Shown: positions 43,014-57,595 of the stretch, piece by piece
Layout: each line of letters starts with the position of its first letter
Position numbering within the stretch: the first letter of the stretch is position 1
Source: Ascaris suum
Lineage: Eukaryota; Nematoda; Chromadorea; Rhabditida; Ascarididae
Length of the DNA: 64,000 nt
NCBI GenBank assembly: GCA_013433145.1
Contig: CM024175.1
Coordinates: 9,346,516 to 9,410,515 of the forward strand
Direction: 5' to 3'
Program-made: the position numbers and the translations under genes
The notes under the pieces: generated by a model
Told to the model about the DNA's origin: nothing
Seen by the model: the letters and a program-made list of their open reading frames with translations, nothing else
Database searches by the model: none

Positions 43014-43211
43014 TCACTTTCTTAATGAAATCGAAACATAACAATTGTCAGCGCTGAGAGCAAAAATTATATGTTTGCAATGATCAATATAGGATTGAAA
43101 ACAATAAGCTTCATATTCATTTTGCTTATTAGCGGTTAATAGGCGGTCGGTTGTGAGTGAGCTCCAGCAAAGCTCCTTGACTCCTTGACTGCATCTTGCG
43201 CAGCCACTCAA
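43014..43211 (-). CDS. Weak minus-strand open frame, unrecognised
   Basis: A 65-residue frame with several Cys (GCARCSQGVKELC near its start). The segment 43140-43260 is less AT-rich than the surroundings. No splice partner was found and no domain recognised. Confidence 0.15.
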   Translation of the reverse strand: MSGCARCSQGVKELCWSSLTTDRLLTANKQNEYEAYCFQSYIDHCKHIIFALSADNCYVSISLRK

Positions 43212-43363
43212 CCCAATACTTTCACCGCATGAGCGTGGTGGAGTAAGTTCCGACCCTCTTCCTAGGCAACTAATTTAATGACGAATTGACTTGTTGGCAT
43301 GCAACGAGAAGGAGACGAGCCTAAGCTCTAACCTTCAAGCGACGTTACAACTTCTCTTTCCAG

Positions 43364-45014
43364 GCGAAAGTAGAACGAATGTAGTGGGTCATTTACTCGT
43401 GACGAAGGCTTTTTTGATTGAAGTAAGGTAAAGTGGAATAAAATAAAAACTCCAATGTGAGAGTCATATACGACGAGACCATGAACAGTATATATAACGT
43501 TATTTAGTTGTTGCCTTTTTTTATTTGTTTACTTATTTATTTGGTGTTCTTATTTATTCACAGTGCCACTTGTTCATCAAAAATGTCCTTCCATCGTTTC
43601 TGTTTCAAACTAAATACTTGATAAATTGTAATAAACATGATGATTTTAAAAAAATATAAAATTTTATACTTTGCTCAGTATTTAAATCCGTTATTGTCGT
43701 TCATAGATGGCAATTTTGCTAAATGTATTTCATATTTGAAAACCCACCGAAAATAGTTAAAGAATAACAAATGTATAATGATTGGGAAATCTTATGCATG
43801 AGAAATTTGCCGTATTAAAGTTACCATTTATATTCGGATCGACTATGAACATTTCATTCGATAGTGAATGATTCCGCTATTAGATTATCATAAGCAATTT
43901 CTTCTTTTATTGCATTATGAATGATTTGATGAACTATGAAAGAGACGAATTGAGTTGTTAGAAAAATGGCACTCAACGCATTGAACAAATATAAGTGCAA
44001 AAAAATTGCAACGGAACAAAGAGTTTCCATTTTTCGATGCGTTCATTTGAAGGGATAAGTGAATTTATCGACAAATCAGAACAAAAGCGTTTTCACAACA
44101 TGGCACATGGATCTGTTGGTCCTGCTCACTTTCAAAAGCGTTTTTTTTTTCTCAGCAAAAAAAAAGTTCCGAGAGAGAGAAGTACACTTAAAATTTTAAA
44201 AAAAATCAACAATAAAACAAAATAAATCAAGAAAGGTATTCCCGTTACAAAGGGAGCAGAGAAATTCTGAATGAGTGCCCTAAAATGTACCCTAAAATAG
44301 CTCAAAATTTTTTTAATATTTCGAGTAGATAGTTTATGATCTAGTAATTATTTATGCAAAAACAATTGTTGCAAATATCGCAATGAGGAAATCACTGCAC
44401 ATTTAATTGCACAATGCGGTTTCTTATGAATCTACAACGTATGATGATTGCAATGATGTTTATAACATGAGAAGAACAAATGCGATGCACATAAGACACT
44501 AAGTCATACTTATATGATATATCATCATATATATGCAAATATCTCTTTTTTTTTCAACTGTTTAAAAAATTGCACATTGTGAAGCGTAACGAATTATCGG
44601 AAATTGATCACAGCTTCATTTTTAATCAGCTGATATTCAAAATGAAAATATTTGAAGGAATTTTTTTCATGCTTGAAAAAAAAAAGCTCAACATTACACG
44701 TGAAGCTAATGCTAAACAAGCTCATTAATAATATTTGTGGAATAAAAATATCCTTATATCGCTAAAAAAACATCATTTTTTTTGAAATATAAACCTTTCG
44801 GTATGAACATAACTGTACCCGGTGTCTATGGCAATACAATTACAACACAAACATTTGATGCTATACATACGTAAAGTTGCGCATTTTTTGTTGAGCAAAC
44901 GAGATATTGAACTCATTATTGAGATTTACTCTTCGCTTTCAGATGCAATACTTAAGAAGAGTGATGGATATGGCACCGAATATTGAACAGCCAATCTATG
45001 ATACAAACTTGTGA
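43364..45014 (+). CDS. Possible 3' exons of a plus-strand gene
   Basis: Exon 43364-43422 (acceptor CTCTTTCCAG, donor GTAAGG) reads NVVGHLLVTKAFLIE. Exon 44943-45014 (acceptor CGCTTTCAG) reads MQYLRRVMDMAPNIEQPIYD and stops at TGA. They join in phase 0. All four splice signals are good, but the exons are short and no upstream exon or family is known. Confidence 0.3.
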
Positions 45015-45735
45015 TATAAGTGATCACATTTACTCGTTTAATCAATTTTCGTTTATTGTTCTTCACATAATGTCATTGATCGACTTATGTGCTCTTGTGT
45101 CCCGAGCCCATATAAGTCGGGCTTCTGCCCGCTTGGATGTCTTTGGTTCCACTCCTGTTTTTGGAGGCTATGCTGTGGCCTCATAAAATACTTCTTCTAT
45201 TTCGCTTGTATTCTCGCACATCGGCATCGACAAATGGTTGTCGGCTTCCGCCCTCTGCTTACACTCGGTCCCCTTTATATCGCTGCTGTCAGTCACAAGA
45301 GATGGGATATTGCAAAAAGTAATAACTTGTAAGTAATGAATGATGAGAAGGTGAAAATTTACGAAGAATCATAACATACTTTATATTTGCAACAATGTAA
45401 CGATTATATCCATACATATGAATTAATTTCCACCATTATATTTCAAGATCAAGGAGGAAATTAATTATTCGTTGTAAAAACAATCAAAATACAAATGAAA
45501 TATAAATCCACAGCCAGTTTTTTTTTTTGTGCAAAATTTCTTATCTAATCATCATTGAATCTTTATTCGTTTATCGAGACAATCAAAAATCACACATAAG
45601 GGCAACGAAAAGAATTTAATTGTCCGATTGAAGAACCATCTCAATGATAAAATGCAAAACCATAGAGTTTCTTTCTCAGCGCAAAAAAAAAAAGAGAAAA
45701 GAAAATGATTAAGAAGTGATCGATTTGATTCAAAA

Positions 45736-45812
45736 ATTGAAATGAAATGGAATGAAATTGAATGAAATGAAATGAAATGAAATGAAATGAAATGAAATGA
45801 AACGAAACGAAA
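45736..45812. repeat. (AAATG)n pentanucleotide repeat
   Basis: About fifteen units of a 5-bp repeat, diverged at both ends, lie about 25 bases past the TSG101 stop codon. Confidence 0.9.
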
Positions 45813-45834
45813 TATCTTCATGATTACTCTCTAT

Positions 45835-47852
45835 TTAGACGGGTAGATTGGCTTTTCGACGGCATTTAAGGACTGTCACACGAGCCAAGAATTGTTTAGA
45901 TGATAGATTACGTATTTGTTTGAAATAAACATTTGTCGTTATCCGTCCACATCTTAGCGCCTCATCCAACACGAAAATTGTGTCATTTATTGAAATATCG
46001 AAAGCATGACAACGTAATAGCTGAAAGATTTTACTTCACATAGGCGATGATTACATTTAGTGCTTTCATAAATAATAATTTCAATGCAGTTCCAATAAAA
46101 AATTTGCATATTTTATGGCAAAGTTATTTCAATTACTATGTTATATAGTAAAGTTTGTGCATTCGTAGTCGCTCTTAGTAGGATTTCAACCAATAAGCTG
46201 GCAAGAAAGCAAACACAAAATTTTAAACGAGCTTATTTGCATATTGAAGAAGAAAGCGTATATTCAATCGATCTCTCATTTATTTGATAGACGAATTGAT
46301 AAGCGTATAAAATTTGCATGAAATTTATTTATTGACGTTCTATTAACGTTTATCATTATTGAAAGGTTTCTCTTATCTTTAAATTAAATGAATATGCTAA
46401 TTTTCCCTTTCATAATTAAAATGAATTTTTATTAATACGGCAGAATATTATGAAATTAATGCTTTCATTTCTTTAGAAAATATAAATTTTCACATCAAAA
46501 TATAATTCGTATAAAGCGTTCATTATGAAGTTTTGAGGAATCCGTCATTATTGGGTCATATTTTTGCAGATCTAAGATAACATCCTTATTTCATAGGATT
46601 ATTTAAATGAACTAATAAATAGACTACAACTGAACTCTGATTCATTGAGTCGGCTGTCTCATAATAAAGAGCTTTCTAAATACCTGAAATAAACAAACAA
46701 AAAAAAAACTTGTGCACTAAAGTAAACCTCTATATGAAATGCAGCTGAGTTTATTTATGTTCGAGGAAATTTAATTATCAAAAGAGATAGTTCGAGAAGA
46801 AAGAGATTATTTCGATTCGATTTGCTCAGTAAATATTTAAACCCGTTAACCGAATGGCTCATTAAGTTTGAGTGAAATTTGCTGATCAAAAATCTTGATT
46901 TGATTTCTTTTAGAAACTCCTGTTGAATAATCTCACATCTCTGTTGAAAAAAATATTCGTAAAATTTACGACAGGAAGAGCTATACTAATTCCTTCCTCC
47001 TCCTCCCCCGTCGTGCCACACTATTTGCCAAGACTACATGAAAGAGCACCAAAACATAATCTAAGGGAAGAAATTCATATGCTGACCTGTCTATGTAAAG
47101 GGGTGGGCGCATCGATCACTGTATCAATATCCAAATTTTCAATCTCCTTTGAATCCATAAGAGCCTTTAATTCACTCCTCTTAGCCTGAAATTAGACGTT
47201 TTATGATGAAATAACGAGATCGTATTTCCTAAAATTGATTAAATATCAGTGAATTTTTATACTATAGAGGAGGCGATGATATAATTTATAAAGGTATGGA
47301 CTTCTTGAAATGCATCTGCATAGAACATTCCTGAAATAAATGCTAGAGAAATAAATTTCGATGAACGGAGCCAATGAGAAAGAAGCTGAATGAATAACTA
47401 AAATGTGGAAAACTTTACGCTGATAATAACTTATCAACTGTCAATTCATTTATCACTATCGAACGTATATGATCGAATACGAAATTATTCATATAATAAT
47501 AAATACCTTATAAACGGCAATAATTTCCATAATTTGTTTCTCTTCGGCATCGAGTTGTTGAAGCATCGATTTTAAAATTTTTATACCTTTTTTTAATTCA
47601 TTATATGTTTGTCGGAGAGAGATAATTTCGGCAAATATTGTACCTATAACCGATGAATATATTACTCGAAATAATAAAATCAAAAATGAAAGATGAATAT
47701 ATTACTCATATTTCATTACTGATGACTCATTCTTCGATTTATTCAAATAAATTCAAAGACAATATTGCTTTGGACAAATTAGATTAAAAAAACAATATTA
47801 CCTCAGGCATAAATCATCCGAAAATAAATCTTTACATCTATTAATCGTGGTG

Positions 47853-47950
<98 letters not shown>

Positions 47951-50900
47951 AATGCAAATTGTTGAAAAAATTGTACACGTGAAAATTGCTAAAAACGCGT
48001 AGAAAGATCGCAGGTGGAAAATTTTTTGGCACGTTTTTCATTCCACTGAGAAAATTTGCTGCAACGTTACGCTGGCATAAATTTTAACTTCATAAACCGA
48101 AGGTGGCATCTGGCAGATCGTCAATTTTAAATTATTGATTATTGCCGCAAAATCAATTTAAAAAGGCATTCTTATTAATTAAATTTCAAGAACAAATTTC
48201 GATTAATTAATGACCTCTGAAGGTTACTAGTATTTGAAAGAGAATGCTAATGACCAGGAGTATTAGTGAAAAAATTTTTGAAAATTGGAGATGACATTCA
48301 AGTTTGATTCACATTTTTCCTCATAAAAAAGAAGGTATGCTTCTGTATTTTATTAAATTTGCAAATGTGTTGAAAATTTTACCGATATTTTCATTCAGTT
48401 GTCGTATGATCTTTTCCTTTATCGCACTCAATAACGATTGCCTTAGGTAATCTTCTTTAGTTAGCTTTCTCCGATTTGTTTCATAGTTTCTCGATGATGG
48501 TCCAACAAATTGAGAGCTAGATCCGGCTTTTGGCTCTTTTACGATGGAAGATTGATAATCCGATTGCATTTCCGGTTTGATTTCAATATTCTCTTCGATT
48601 GCTCTATGAATACTTTCATTTGATTGCAATTGAGGTGCACTCGGTTTTGAGGTGGTTTTCGAATAGACCGGACAACGTTCTTGAAATTGTTTAGTAATCA
48701 CCTGTATATAATCCGTTGAATATGAGTATGGCATTAATAGTAATGAGCGAATCATAGTATGGCATTAATAGTAATAGTAGAGATGAGCGAATCATAGTAT
48801 CATATTTGTCTATCATATGAGACTGCCATTCACTTAAGTATCGCTTCAGATGTGAATGATAACGTAGGCAGTTTAAATGAAATTGATATAATGCAATATT
48901 AAATAAGTTTGTTGAAAAATGAAAAAAAATTAACGCATTCAACTCCTCATATGACGCATTACTAAACAGTTGCACTAAGCAATTGCTGTTTTCTAAAGTA
49001 CTTATGGAAAAAGTAAATCAAGATTAGAAAGAGAGCCTTAAAACGGGCAAAATGCTAGCAAGTCGGATGAAGTAAGAAAAAAAATCACTTCAGTTGTAAG
49101 AAATTCAAGCAACGGGACTATGAAGAACACTAGTAGTCGTTCATTTGTGTGGATCAAGCTTTTAAGAAAATGAAAAATGGAACTCACATATTCCTCAAAA
49201 GTTTATTTTTCACTAATTATGATGTCGAAAAAAGTGCAATAATATTGAGTATGGAAAAAAAAAGCTTTTTGAAGAGTTTTATGAATGCGGCATTCCCTCC
49301 CTGCCCCCCTCCCATTCCCCTTCATCACCTCTCTCATACCTGTTTCATTGCTATTACTACATGTTTATCATATCTTGGCGTTTTCTCTCTTATTTCACTT
49401 ATAACAATAAGGAAATTATTTATTTCCGCACAATATTGACACCACTAGCTGTGACCATATATGTAACACCAACCGTTCTCATAAATGTGCAGTCGGCCAA
49501 AGGTTAAAATTGTTATGTTGTGCGTATGATAATATGTTCGTATATTTCATTGGCACACTTTCATTCACATAGAGGTTAATTATTGGGTGCCTTATATGAG
49601 ATGAATTAGTGCCGAAAGAATTAACAACTGTGAAGTGCATCCGAATTTATGAAAGTGCATCCAATGCGCGACTAAACACCACAGATATGGGTGATATTAC
49701 AGGTACTGTGAAATGTTGGAATCGTACAAAAGCTTTTGATGTTTTTTTTAAACGCTGAACCTTTTTATCCTCTAAGAATAAAACAAAAAAAAGTCGAATC
49801 TATGATAAACATACTTGCAGTAATCCAGAGAGATCATATTCTGGGTGTCTCCAATTTGTGAGATACGGTAAACGAATCCGACCATTTCTGTCAACAATTT
49901 CCGATTGGTTAAGTATCATATTTTTTGTTGGGCAAACGAAGCATTCCGGTGCATAATATGGATGGGTATTTAAAAGAAATATCGTCAATGGAATATTGTA
50001 AGCGTTACCCTAAAGAATGAAAGAATTTGTCTGTTGAAAAGAAATTGCAACACTCAAATATGAATAAATCTAAATGAAAAGATGGACAACGAATGATAAT
50101 TACACAATAAATGAATTTATTCTTTATATTTCCCTATAAAAATTTATTAATATACGATAATTGTTGAAGTATCATATTAGCGATTTTAATTGGCTAGAAT
50201 ATTCAACTATAGATTGATAATAAATTTGAATATACGAAAGAAAAATTACAATACTCAGCTCGGAGCAAATAATCCTACAGATGTTCTTATTATTTCTCAT
50301 CAAAAATATATGTTATTCGTATTAAAATCCTTTTAAAAATCCAGTAAAACACTATATGGAGTCAAACGGCGAAACAGTCAAAACAAAATCCCAGCGAAAT
50401 GAACAAGAAGATTACGCTGGAGATTTTGTGAGAAAGGAAACGTAGAATCCTCACTTTGTTGTGAGAGGGTTCTATGTCTCCTCCTTTTTTATCATTCTTT
50501 GTAAGTGTATTTAACTCTTCACTTCTCTTAGCCTCTGCCTCTTTCGTAAAGGTGCTTAGGGGACCCGCAGCCCCCTCCCTTTTCTCACATATTTTGCCGC
50601 GTTCTTACGCGACACACTAGATAAGTTGTTGTTTAGAGGCAAGAGATCCAAATCCTTCTTCGACGACGCGTCTTCTCGCCATCCTTTGGAAAACAAAGGT
50701 CACTTTGGTGGGCACTAGCTGGAACTCAGTACGCATATGAAATATTGTTTGAGAACATTATCTGAACGTTTTTCACGTCAATTTGATGGACACTCACCTT
50801 ATATACGATACTAATCGTCCCTTTAAGGCGAAATGTCAATTTCTTGCACTTTCCTTCGATTGGCGAAAAATTTTTAACACTCGGATGTAGGTCGTTAAAT

Positions 50901-50998
50901 TTGCTCAGTGCCGATAATATATCTTTTTTGGCTGCCTTCGGGTACTTTGCATTTACTCGGGCCAACAAGAATCCAACGTTTGCCTCTAAAGTGGGCAT
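45835..50998 (-). CDS. tsg101: TSG101, ESCRT-I ubiquitin-binding subunit
   Basis: Six exons with matching phases: 50798-50998, 49815-50009, 48383-48701, 47507-47643, 47087-47185, 45835-46020; 378 residues (human 390). Exons 1-2 and the start of exon 3 form the UEV domain, a ubiquitin-conjugating fold without the catalytic Cys: FRLKGTISIVYKGNAYNIP, then NTHPYYAPECFV and GRIRLPYLTNWRHPEYDL, all diagnostic. Exon 3 continues as a Ser/Glu-rich linker. Exon 4 is the coiled coil (LKKGIKILKSMLQQLDAEEK). Exons 5-6 are the steadiness box: APTPLHRQ, then DTIFVLDEALRCGRI and LSSKQFLARVTVLK. It sorts ubiquitinated cargo into multivesicular bodies with VPS28, VPS37 and MVB12. An AG acceptor at 51009 precedes the ATG by 10 bases (likely SL site). 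Confidence 0.96.
47856..47947. repeat. (TA)n microsatellite, about 92 bp
   Basis: Pure TA tract in the TSG101 intron between exons 48383-48701 and 47507-47643. Confidence 0.98.
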
Positions 50999-51008
50999 AG
51001 ACAGCAGT

Positions 51009-54000
51009 CTGAAAAGTACCACCTCAGCTATACGCTTCAACATTAATCTCTGATATTACAACTTGCTAAGGAGAACGAAAGTCCGCATCTTTGAAGTCGA
51101 CGTTAAAGGACAATCTAATTTTGCGATATTATGATTTGCGACGGATTTAGTTGCAGGATGCTTAACTCTCGACACGCAACACTTTTTCCTATGTGATTTC
51201 CACGATAAGTGAGATGAAAATAGGGAGATAGAAGATAAATATGAATTATTCAACTGCTTTATATTATAGTGAATTAAAGGACGAGTGCGTTTCGTTGAAT
51301 TATTATATCTCTAATTGTTGTTTCAACTCTCCGTTAAAGCATTAGATATGCAAATATCGTTGCAATAATGTCTAATCGTTGTTTGAAATGAAACTTTGCA
51401 TTCTCAACATCCATTCAACACCTCAATGCATGCGTATTGATTAATGAGGCAATCATCATAAACGACGTTAACAGTCGAACATTCTAAACTAATTTTCCCA
51501 TAAAATTCACTCACAATCGCAAACAACCCGTTAGCGCAAACGAAATGGCTACAAATATTCGACTGCTATCCTGAATGCATCTCGTCTATATGTAGTACGT
51601 CATCTTTTAATATGTAAATTCGAGATTTATGAGTGAGTCGATAAATACCACCACTTCGAGGTTGGTGCCATTATGTAACCTCTACCTTTCTACTGCTCCG
51701 ATTCCTACTCATCACTCCGCTCCTGAACTTCAAAACTTCAAAAAATAAGTGCCACTTTGATAAAAACAAAACTTTTTGCGCCATAGTAATTTTCATCGCT
51801 CATTGATTATCTCTCTTTCTTTGATTTATCGACCAATTTTATGTTTTTTTTTTGGCTGAAACCAAAAAATTAGCGTACAGTTTGCCAACTGTCATATTTG
51901 AGGGAACGATGAAGAAATGCACGAGAAAATGCAAATTGCTCCTACAAACGTTTTGAGCGCTAACAGAATTCGCTTTCTTGAAAGCTAATAGAATGAAATA
52001 AAGAGTATTAATAGAGGGTAAATGATAATAAAATGCAAAATTTTTTGCAATTAACTTCAACAAAGATCTATTGCTAAGTTTTCATTTCCAAGTTTCCATT
52101 CGAATCAAGCATAAAATGTGGAGCAATAAATATTTTGGTAGCAATAAGACGAGTTGCATCGCTTTATTATCGAAATATTCGCAACGATCGAATTAGTTGA
52201 TTAGATAGAGCTTTTAACGTTTAAGCATTGCGGATTATAAGTGGGAAAGCCAAATACTTGTCCACTTAAACGAAAGCTTGGCTAATGTTTGTCCATTGCA
52301 ATAAACTGAAATGATCTGTGATCACACTTAATTTGTCTTCAAGGCACAGAGTGGCATTGACCTTATAAGACAAACCTCTACATTAACAAATTCTGAGAAA
52401 TTTAAGGCGTTATAATTGCGCCATCTCATCAAAATGACCATCAACAAAAAAATACTATAACGAAGTACATCTGTCGATATATTTCTCTGATATCAAAATG
52501 AATATTGAATAGAAAATTTTAGCACTACGAAATATTTGGCATTATTTGTTGCGTAGAGTTTTGTTACGATTTTTATGAATATCATCTATATTATTATCTA
52601 TTTCCGCTTTTTTCGACTTTCGAGCTTTTAAATGCTCAACGTTAGGTTTTCGTCATTACGAAATAAAGTTCTATTGTTGTTGAGAGCAACCTAATGCTTC
52701 TCAAATCGAAGTGCTACAGGAGATTCGATCCATTATCAACCTTCTATGCAATATTCAAATTTCTATGATAATTCAAACCGGAAGTTTTTATATTTATTAA
52801 AAATGCATATCCGTTGTCTATAGTTTTTATCATACAAATTAACTGATAAGATAGCTTAGCAACACGCTTTTCAAGATGCCTCCACTTGATCACTTATTTT
52901 CCTACTATTTTACGAAAACGATCATCTTCGAAAATGATTCATTTGCATAGATTCTATAAATGTGAGCAGTAAACATGAGAACTATAGATATAGACGATGA
53001 AACGTTAGTATTTCTTTACAAAAATTGCACAACAAATAAACACTTAAAGTAAACAAGTAAACAAGCTTATCACTTAAAATGACTATAGAGAGAAATCCAT
53101 TCATATTTGATCATGATATCATAAACGATCTTTATACACTGTTAACAATAAAGAATAGGGAATTTGTTGGATGAATAAAATGCACACAAAACTGATCGAT
53201 CGATAACACAATTCGATCCAAGAAGAGAATAGTTGTACTATTGAATAATAATAAGAAATTTGAAATAAAGTTAATAATTTAAAGAAATATTTTTGCAGTA
53301 AGTTATGAGTAAAACAGTAAATGTTCGTTGACAAAAAAACGCCATACAAAAGATCGTTTGAAAAGAGCGGAAAAAAACCGTTTTATAATAATGCACTGAC
53401 AAGAGTAAAGATTACAGTGAGAGCGTTTGCATTGTTTGCAATCGGGTGTAATAGTTGAATTTTGTTTGAAAGCTTGTGGAAACCTAAATTTTTTAACAAG
53501 ATAATAGAGTAAGGAAAAAAAAACTCAGAAAAAGAGATAAAATAGCGAAAATATTTAGCGAAATTAGCGAAAATAATTAGCGAAAACAGCGAAAACGATA
53601 TAAACACAAAGAGGAAATATTCGAAAATTCATCCAATAACAATAGATTTCGATGTTTCTATAATCGAAAGTATGGTAATCGTTTGCGTATCAGTGTAAAG
53701 ACAACACGCCATTTTGTGAGAGAAAGGGGCACGTATTGCTTATCAGTGACCATAGAAGCGCTTTTGACAGGACTAAATCTTTATGATCACTGATAATTTT
53801 TATCACATGATGAAACTTTTAACGATCTTCAATTCGGCATGATATATGACATTCGTCGGTGGTAGATTCAGTCAATAATAAGTTGCATAATGATAGGTGT
53901 ATGACGAAAAGCATCAAATAGAATTTTGATTAGGACAATCCAACCTATCTGTTAACCATTTTTCGCTATTTAAATAAAGTGCATTTGAGAAAATGACAAT

Positions 54001-54200
54001 CAATCAAAAATAATTGATCGTTTATTAAAAGTAGGAAATTGTTAATAAATTTGCATACTTCAATTTATAGGAGATATTAATCGAAAATTTAAAATCACTA
54101 ATACATTGATTTTGTTTTCATAAGGAAAAATTTTTTTTTGTTTGAAATGGCTTGCATCGATAAGAACAACAATTGAGAAAGCAAAAGAAAAAAGGATAGC
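51009..54200. other. Spacer upstream of TSG101
   Basis: AT-rich DNA without any exon I can support. The first bases to the right of the TSG101 AG acceptor would be its outron and promoter. Confidence 0.6.
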
Positions 54201-54203
54201 ATG

Positions 54204-54436
54204 TTATGTTCTTTTTGTGATCGTTAGTCGATCACAGCGCCTAAGGCAAAAGTAGTTAGAATTATAGTAATTGATTCCTTCGCAATATGCTTTGAGAGGA
54301 TTTCTCTTGCCTATTACCTTGGCAAGAGGACGAACGCAACTGCAGTCTGAATTCAGAACAAGATGAACAGCCTCTGAATTCCTATCGCAATCTGAATCGA
54401 TGATTCGCCCAACTTGAGTCATTTTGAAATTAGACT
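54204..54436 (-). CDS. Possible first exon, Cys-containing, unrecognised
   Basis: A GTATTTCAG acceptor at 54437 is followed 14 bases later by ATG (54420-54422) and an open frame beginning MTQVGRIIDSDCDRNSEA, with a Cys-x-Cys (NSDCSCVRPLAK). A GTAATA donor at 54317 could end the exon, or the frame runs to a stop at 54204 (73 residues). The acceptor so close to the ATG fits an SL-spliced first exon. No family recognised. Confidence 0.35.
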
Positions 54437-54906
54437 CTGAAATACCCACCCCTATATACCGATATAACAAAGTATCATTTTGGTATGATATCCGATACTA
54501 TATCCATAACCATTTGAATGCTTTTATATCAATTTAAATCCTCAGTTTATAATTGAATATGAAATCAATGCATTTCGTATTGAATTTCCACATATACTCA
54601 CCTTAAATTGAACAATATAGCCTACGTACTCCTTACGATTGAGTGATCGTATATTCTAATATAGAAACTTATGCTTAATAAAGTTCATGGGAAATTATTT
54701 TAGGCTTCTTATACTATTATCCTTCTCTGTAAAACCATAAAGAAACATTATAAAATTTATAAATTAATAATTTCATTCATACTCATAGTATGTAATATTT
54801 ACAATCATCGTTAAATCGCATTGACGATATATGTCGATTGTCCACTTAATGAGTTGTCCTTATCGTTCTCGTTTGCTATTTATCGTGGAGCATATTCCAG
54901 CATATA

Positions 54907-57499
54907 TCATTTGTTTTCAATATGAAAGGTGGTAAAATCCAATTCAACAGCCACTTCAACACAATCTTCAATGATATGACCATGCGCAGCATTTAAAATA
55001 TACTGAAACAGTAATTTTTTTTTTTCAAAGGAAAAACCATAAGAAAATTCAAATTCAAATAAATTATTGTTCACTACATTTTTTTTTGTGTATCATTATT
55101 TTCCGAAAAGTTTAAATTTCCGCTTTTCATTTCCATTAGCGCTTATCCTCATTTTGAATTTCCGTTTAGAATTTTGAAACTTCTAAGGATCATATATGTG
55201 ATTTTTCATTTTCATTGAAAAAGAAGATATCAAAGAATTAAATAAATTTGAAGAATTATGTATATCGAGTAGTAGTTATTCGCAGTATTTGTTATTGCTA
55301 ATATCATTTGAAAAGAAGTGAAAAATTTTTTAATGAATTTCAATTAAAAAAAAAAAAATATCTGATTTAATAGAATATAATAAAAATTCTATTAACAAAG
55401 AATTTTCCAAATATTTTCATCATTCATTTTTGCATATAAAAAAATTCAATGTTGTTGAATTTTTAAGAGAAGATTTAATTGATACTTTGAAAGTATTTCA
55501 TTGAATGACAATTGTTACAATACGATACTATTCGTGAGTGTTTAGAAGCTCTTATCGGAAAATAAAAAGTGTTTGACGTTGATTTTTAATTAATTCAATT
55601 ATATTTTTATGAAATGAATTCATCGTATATCTCAAATTATATCATTATTCTATCCGCTAATTTTGTGGCAAATTACCACAAGCTAAAAACTTTGAACTCA
55701 ATCGAACTTATAGTAAATTTACCACGTTTTTTTTTTTTTTTCAATCATCATTTGCTTGAATTTGCAATGTTTTGGCTTATTTGCTTATAAAACAACGCTT
55801 TTATATGTAGTTTCTGAAATTTTCAATTATTCGATCATTGAATTATCTACGGAGTAAAACTATCCAGAAGCTGTTTTTATCGAAAATTCCTCTTTCTCCC
55901 CTTATCTCCCTTCCCTCGAATGATGAACTTATTTAAATAGTGCTTAACATAACATGAGGTAGTATTCGGAGAGAAGGATAAGAATGGTCTTGTATACTCA
56001 CCTCAGAAGGATAAACGAAACCCAAATGTGAGGCATATTTGGATGTCATAACACAATGATGCGGTGTACAACAATGTTTACCATCTTGTGAAATGAGTTG
56101 AAAGATACAGTCGATTTTCGCTGTCCATTCTGAACTGTTATCCTCTCGTTTGCACTCCAAATAAACAGAGAATATACCACCGCTTAAATAGTCGACAATT
56201 TACACAAATTATCGTCGAAAATTTTCTCAAATATTTCATAAAAATAAATAATTTTTGAAGGCATTTGAAATTATTTATTACTTCGTTAAGAAAATAAAAG
56301 ATCGAAACTTTTTCAGTGAAATAGAAAACAGACAATATGGTGTAATTTCGAACTAATCAGAAGAGTAGAATTTTTGAAAGAACTATCAATCCCTTCTTCT
56401 ACAAAAAAAAACGGTGTAATTTTGAAAAATTTTCATTAAATGTGCCATAATGTCACGATCTGTTCGTGTGGAATTTTCGCCATTTTATTGTTTTTGATTG
56501 CTCATAGATATAATATCGCTATAAATGATCATTAAAGAATTTTTTTATGATTGGAAAAATAACGAATTATTTCATTCTTATTTTTGCATTCTTTTGATCG
56601 ATTCCACCATAATGTAAAAATATCCGTTGAAACGAAACGTACGTAAGGCGTCTTTTTTGAAGCTTTTCTCTTCGTGGATTGGCTTCTAAAATCATTGCAA
56701 TCTAGCAAAACACATTATGAGCGCTGCAATGCGTTACTTTTATCTTGCGCTGTGGGACCCAATGCCTGCGACGTAAAGTGTTTTGCTCATTTTTTTTCGA
56801 TAGTGAATGATGTAGGTAGTTCCATTTTCACAATGGTAAACAGTGACTCTGTGAAATGATGGGCCATTTCCGCCGTGACACACTTCCGCCACCTGGTTTA
56901 AACTTCAAAACTCGCGCATCATACATACTGCTTGCTTAACAACGAGGAAGCTGAACTAGCATACAGCAGTCCCTATTCAATATCGAAAAGATGAAAATAT
57001 ATCGCAAACGTGCAATGCGAAGTAGTTTTGAGGAGGAAAGACAGGTGGCGGAATTGTTTCGTGGTGGAAATAGCGCCTAGAATGGAGTTGCAGTTTTTCA
57101 ACTATTTCACTCATTTCACCCGTTAGTATATTTTATAAATATTTCCTAATATTTTTTCTGGGATGGGGGAGGGGAAATAGTTTTTTTTTTCATTTCTCCT
57201 TCTTTCCTTTCCCCCTCCTCAACTCCACGTCAACATATTTCAGAAAACAACCGATTTTCACATTTTAGCACATTATATTTTCGTACCACATCTTTCGAAA
57301 ATTTTATGAAATAGGGCCAGATTTAATAAAGCTTTTTCAAAAAACCTCACTCTAACGAATGATAAATTTATGGCCGCTTCAGAGGAGTTTTTTTAATAGA
57401 GGGAATCTTTTAAAAGCCTTTGTGAATATTCCACCAAACTGCCTCACTTTAATAATTCAGAGACGTTTAGATGTAACAAACTCCGGAAGAACGACAATC

Positions 57500-57595
<96 letters not shown>

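Larger units (their letters stand above)
40829..45830. other. AT-rich region between DB and TSG101 genes
   Basis: Long AT-rich spacer. It holds a short (GT)n at about 41778-41797, a cluster of CTAGTATAC words at 42627-42675, and weak plus-strand exon candidates at 43364-43422 and 44943-45014. A less AT-rich stretch at 45085-45335 is open on the plus strand but has no recognisable domain. Confidence 0.5.

Noticed and set aside
45087..45332. Plus-strand Cys-rich frames in a less AT-rich patch
   Set aside because: Several frames are equally open, with no splice signals, start context or domain.
50844..51053. Plus-strand 69-codon frame
   Set aside because: Antisense shadow of TSG101 exon 1.
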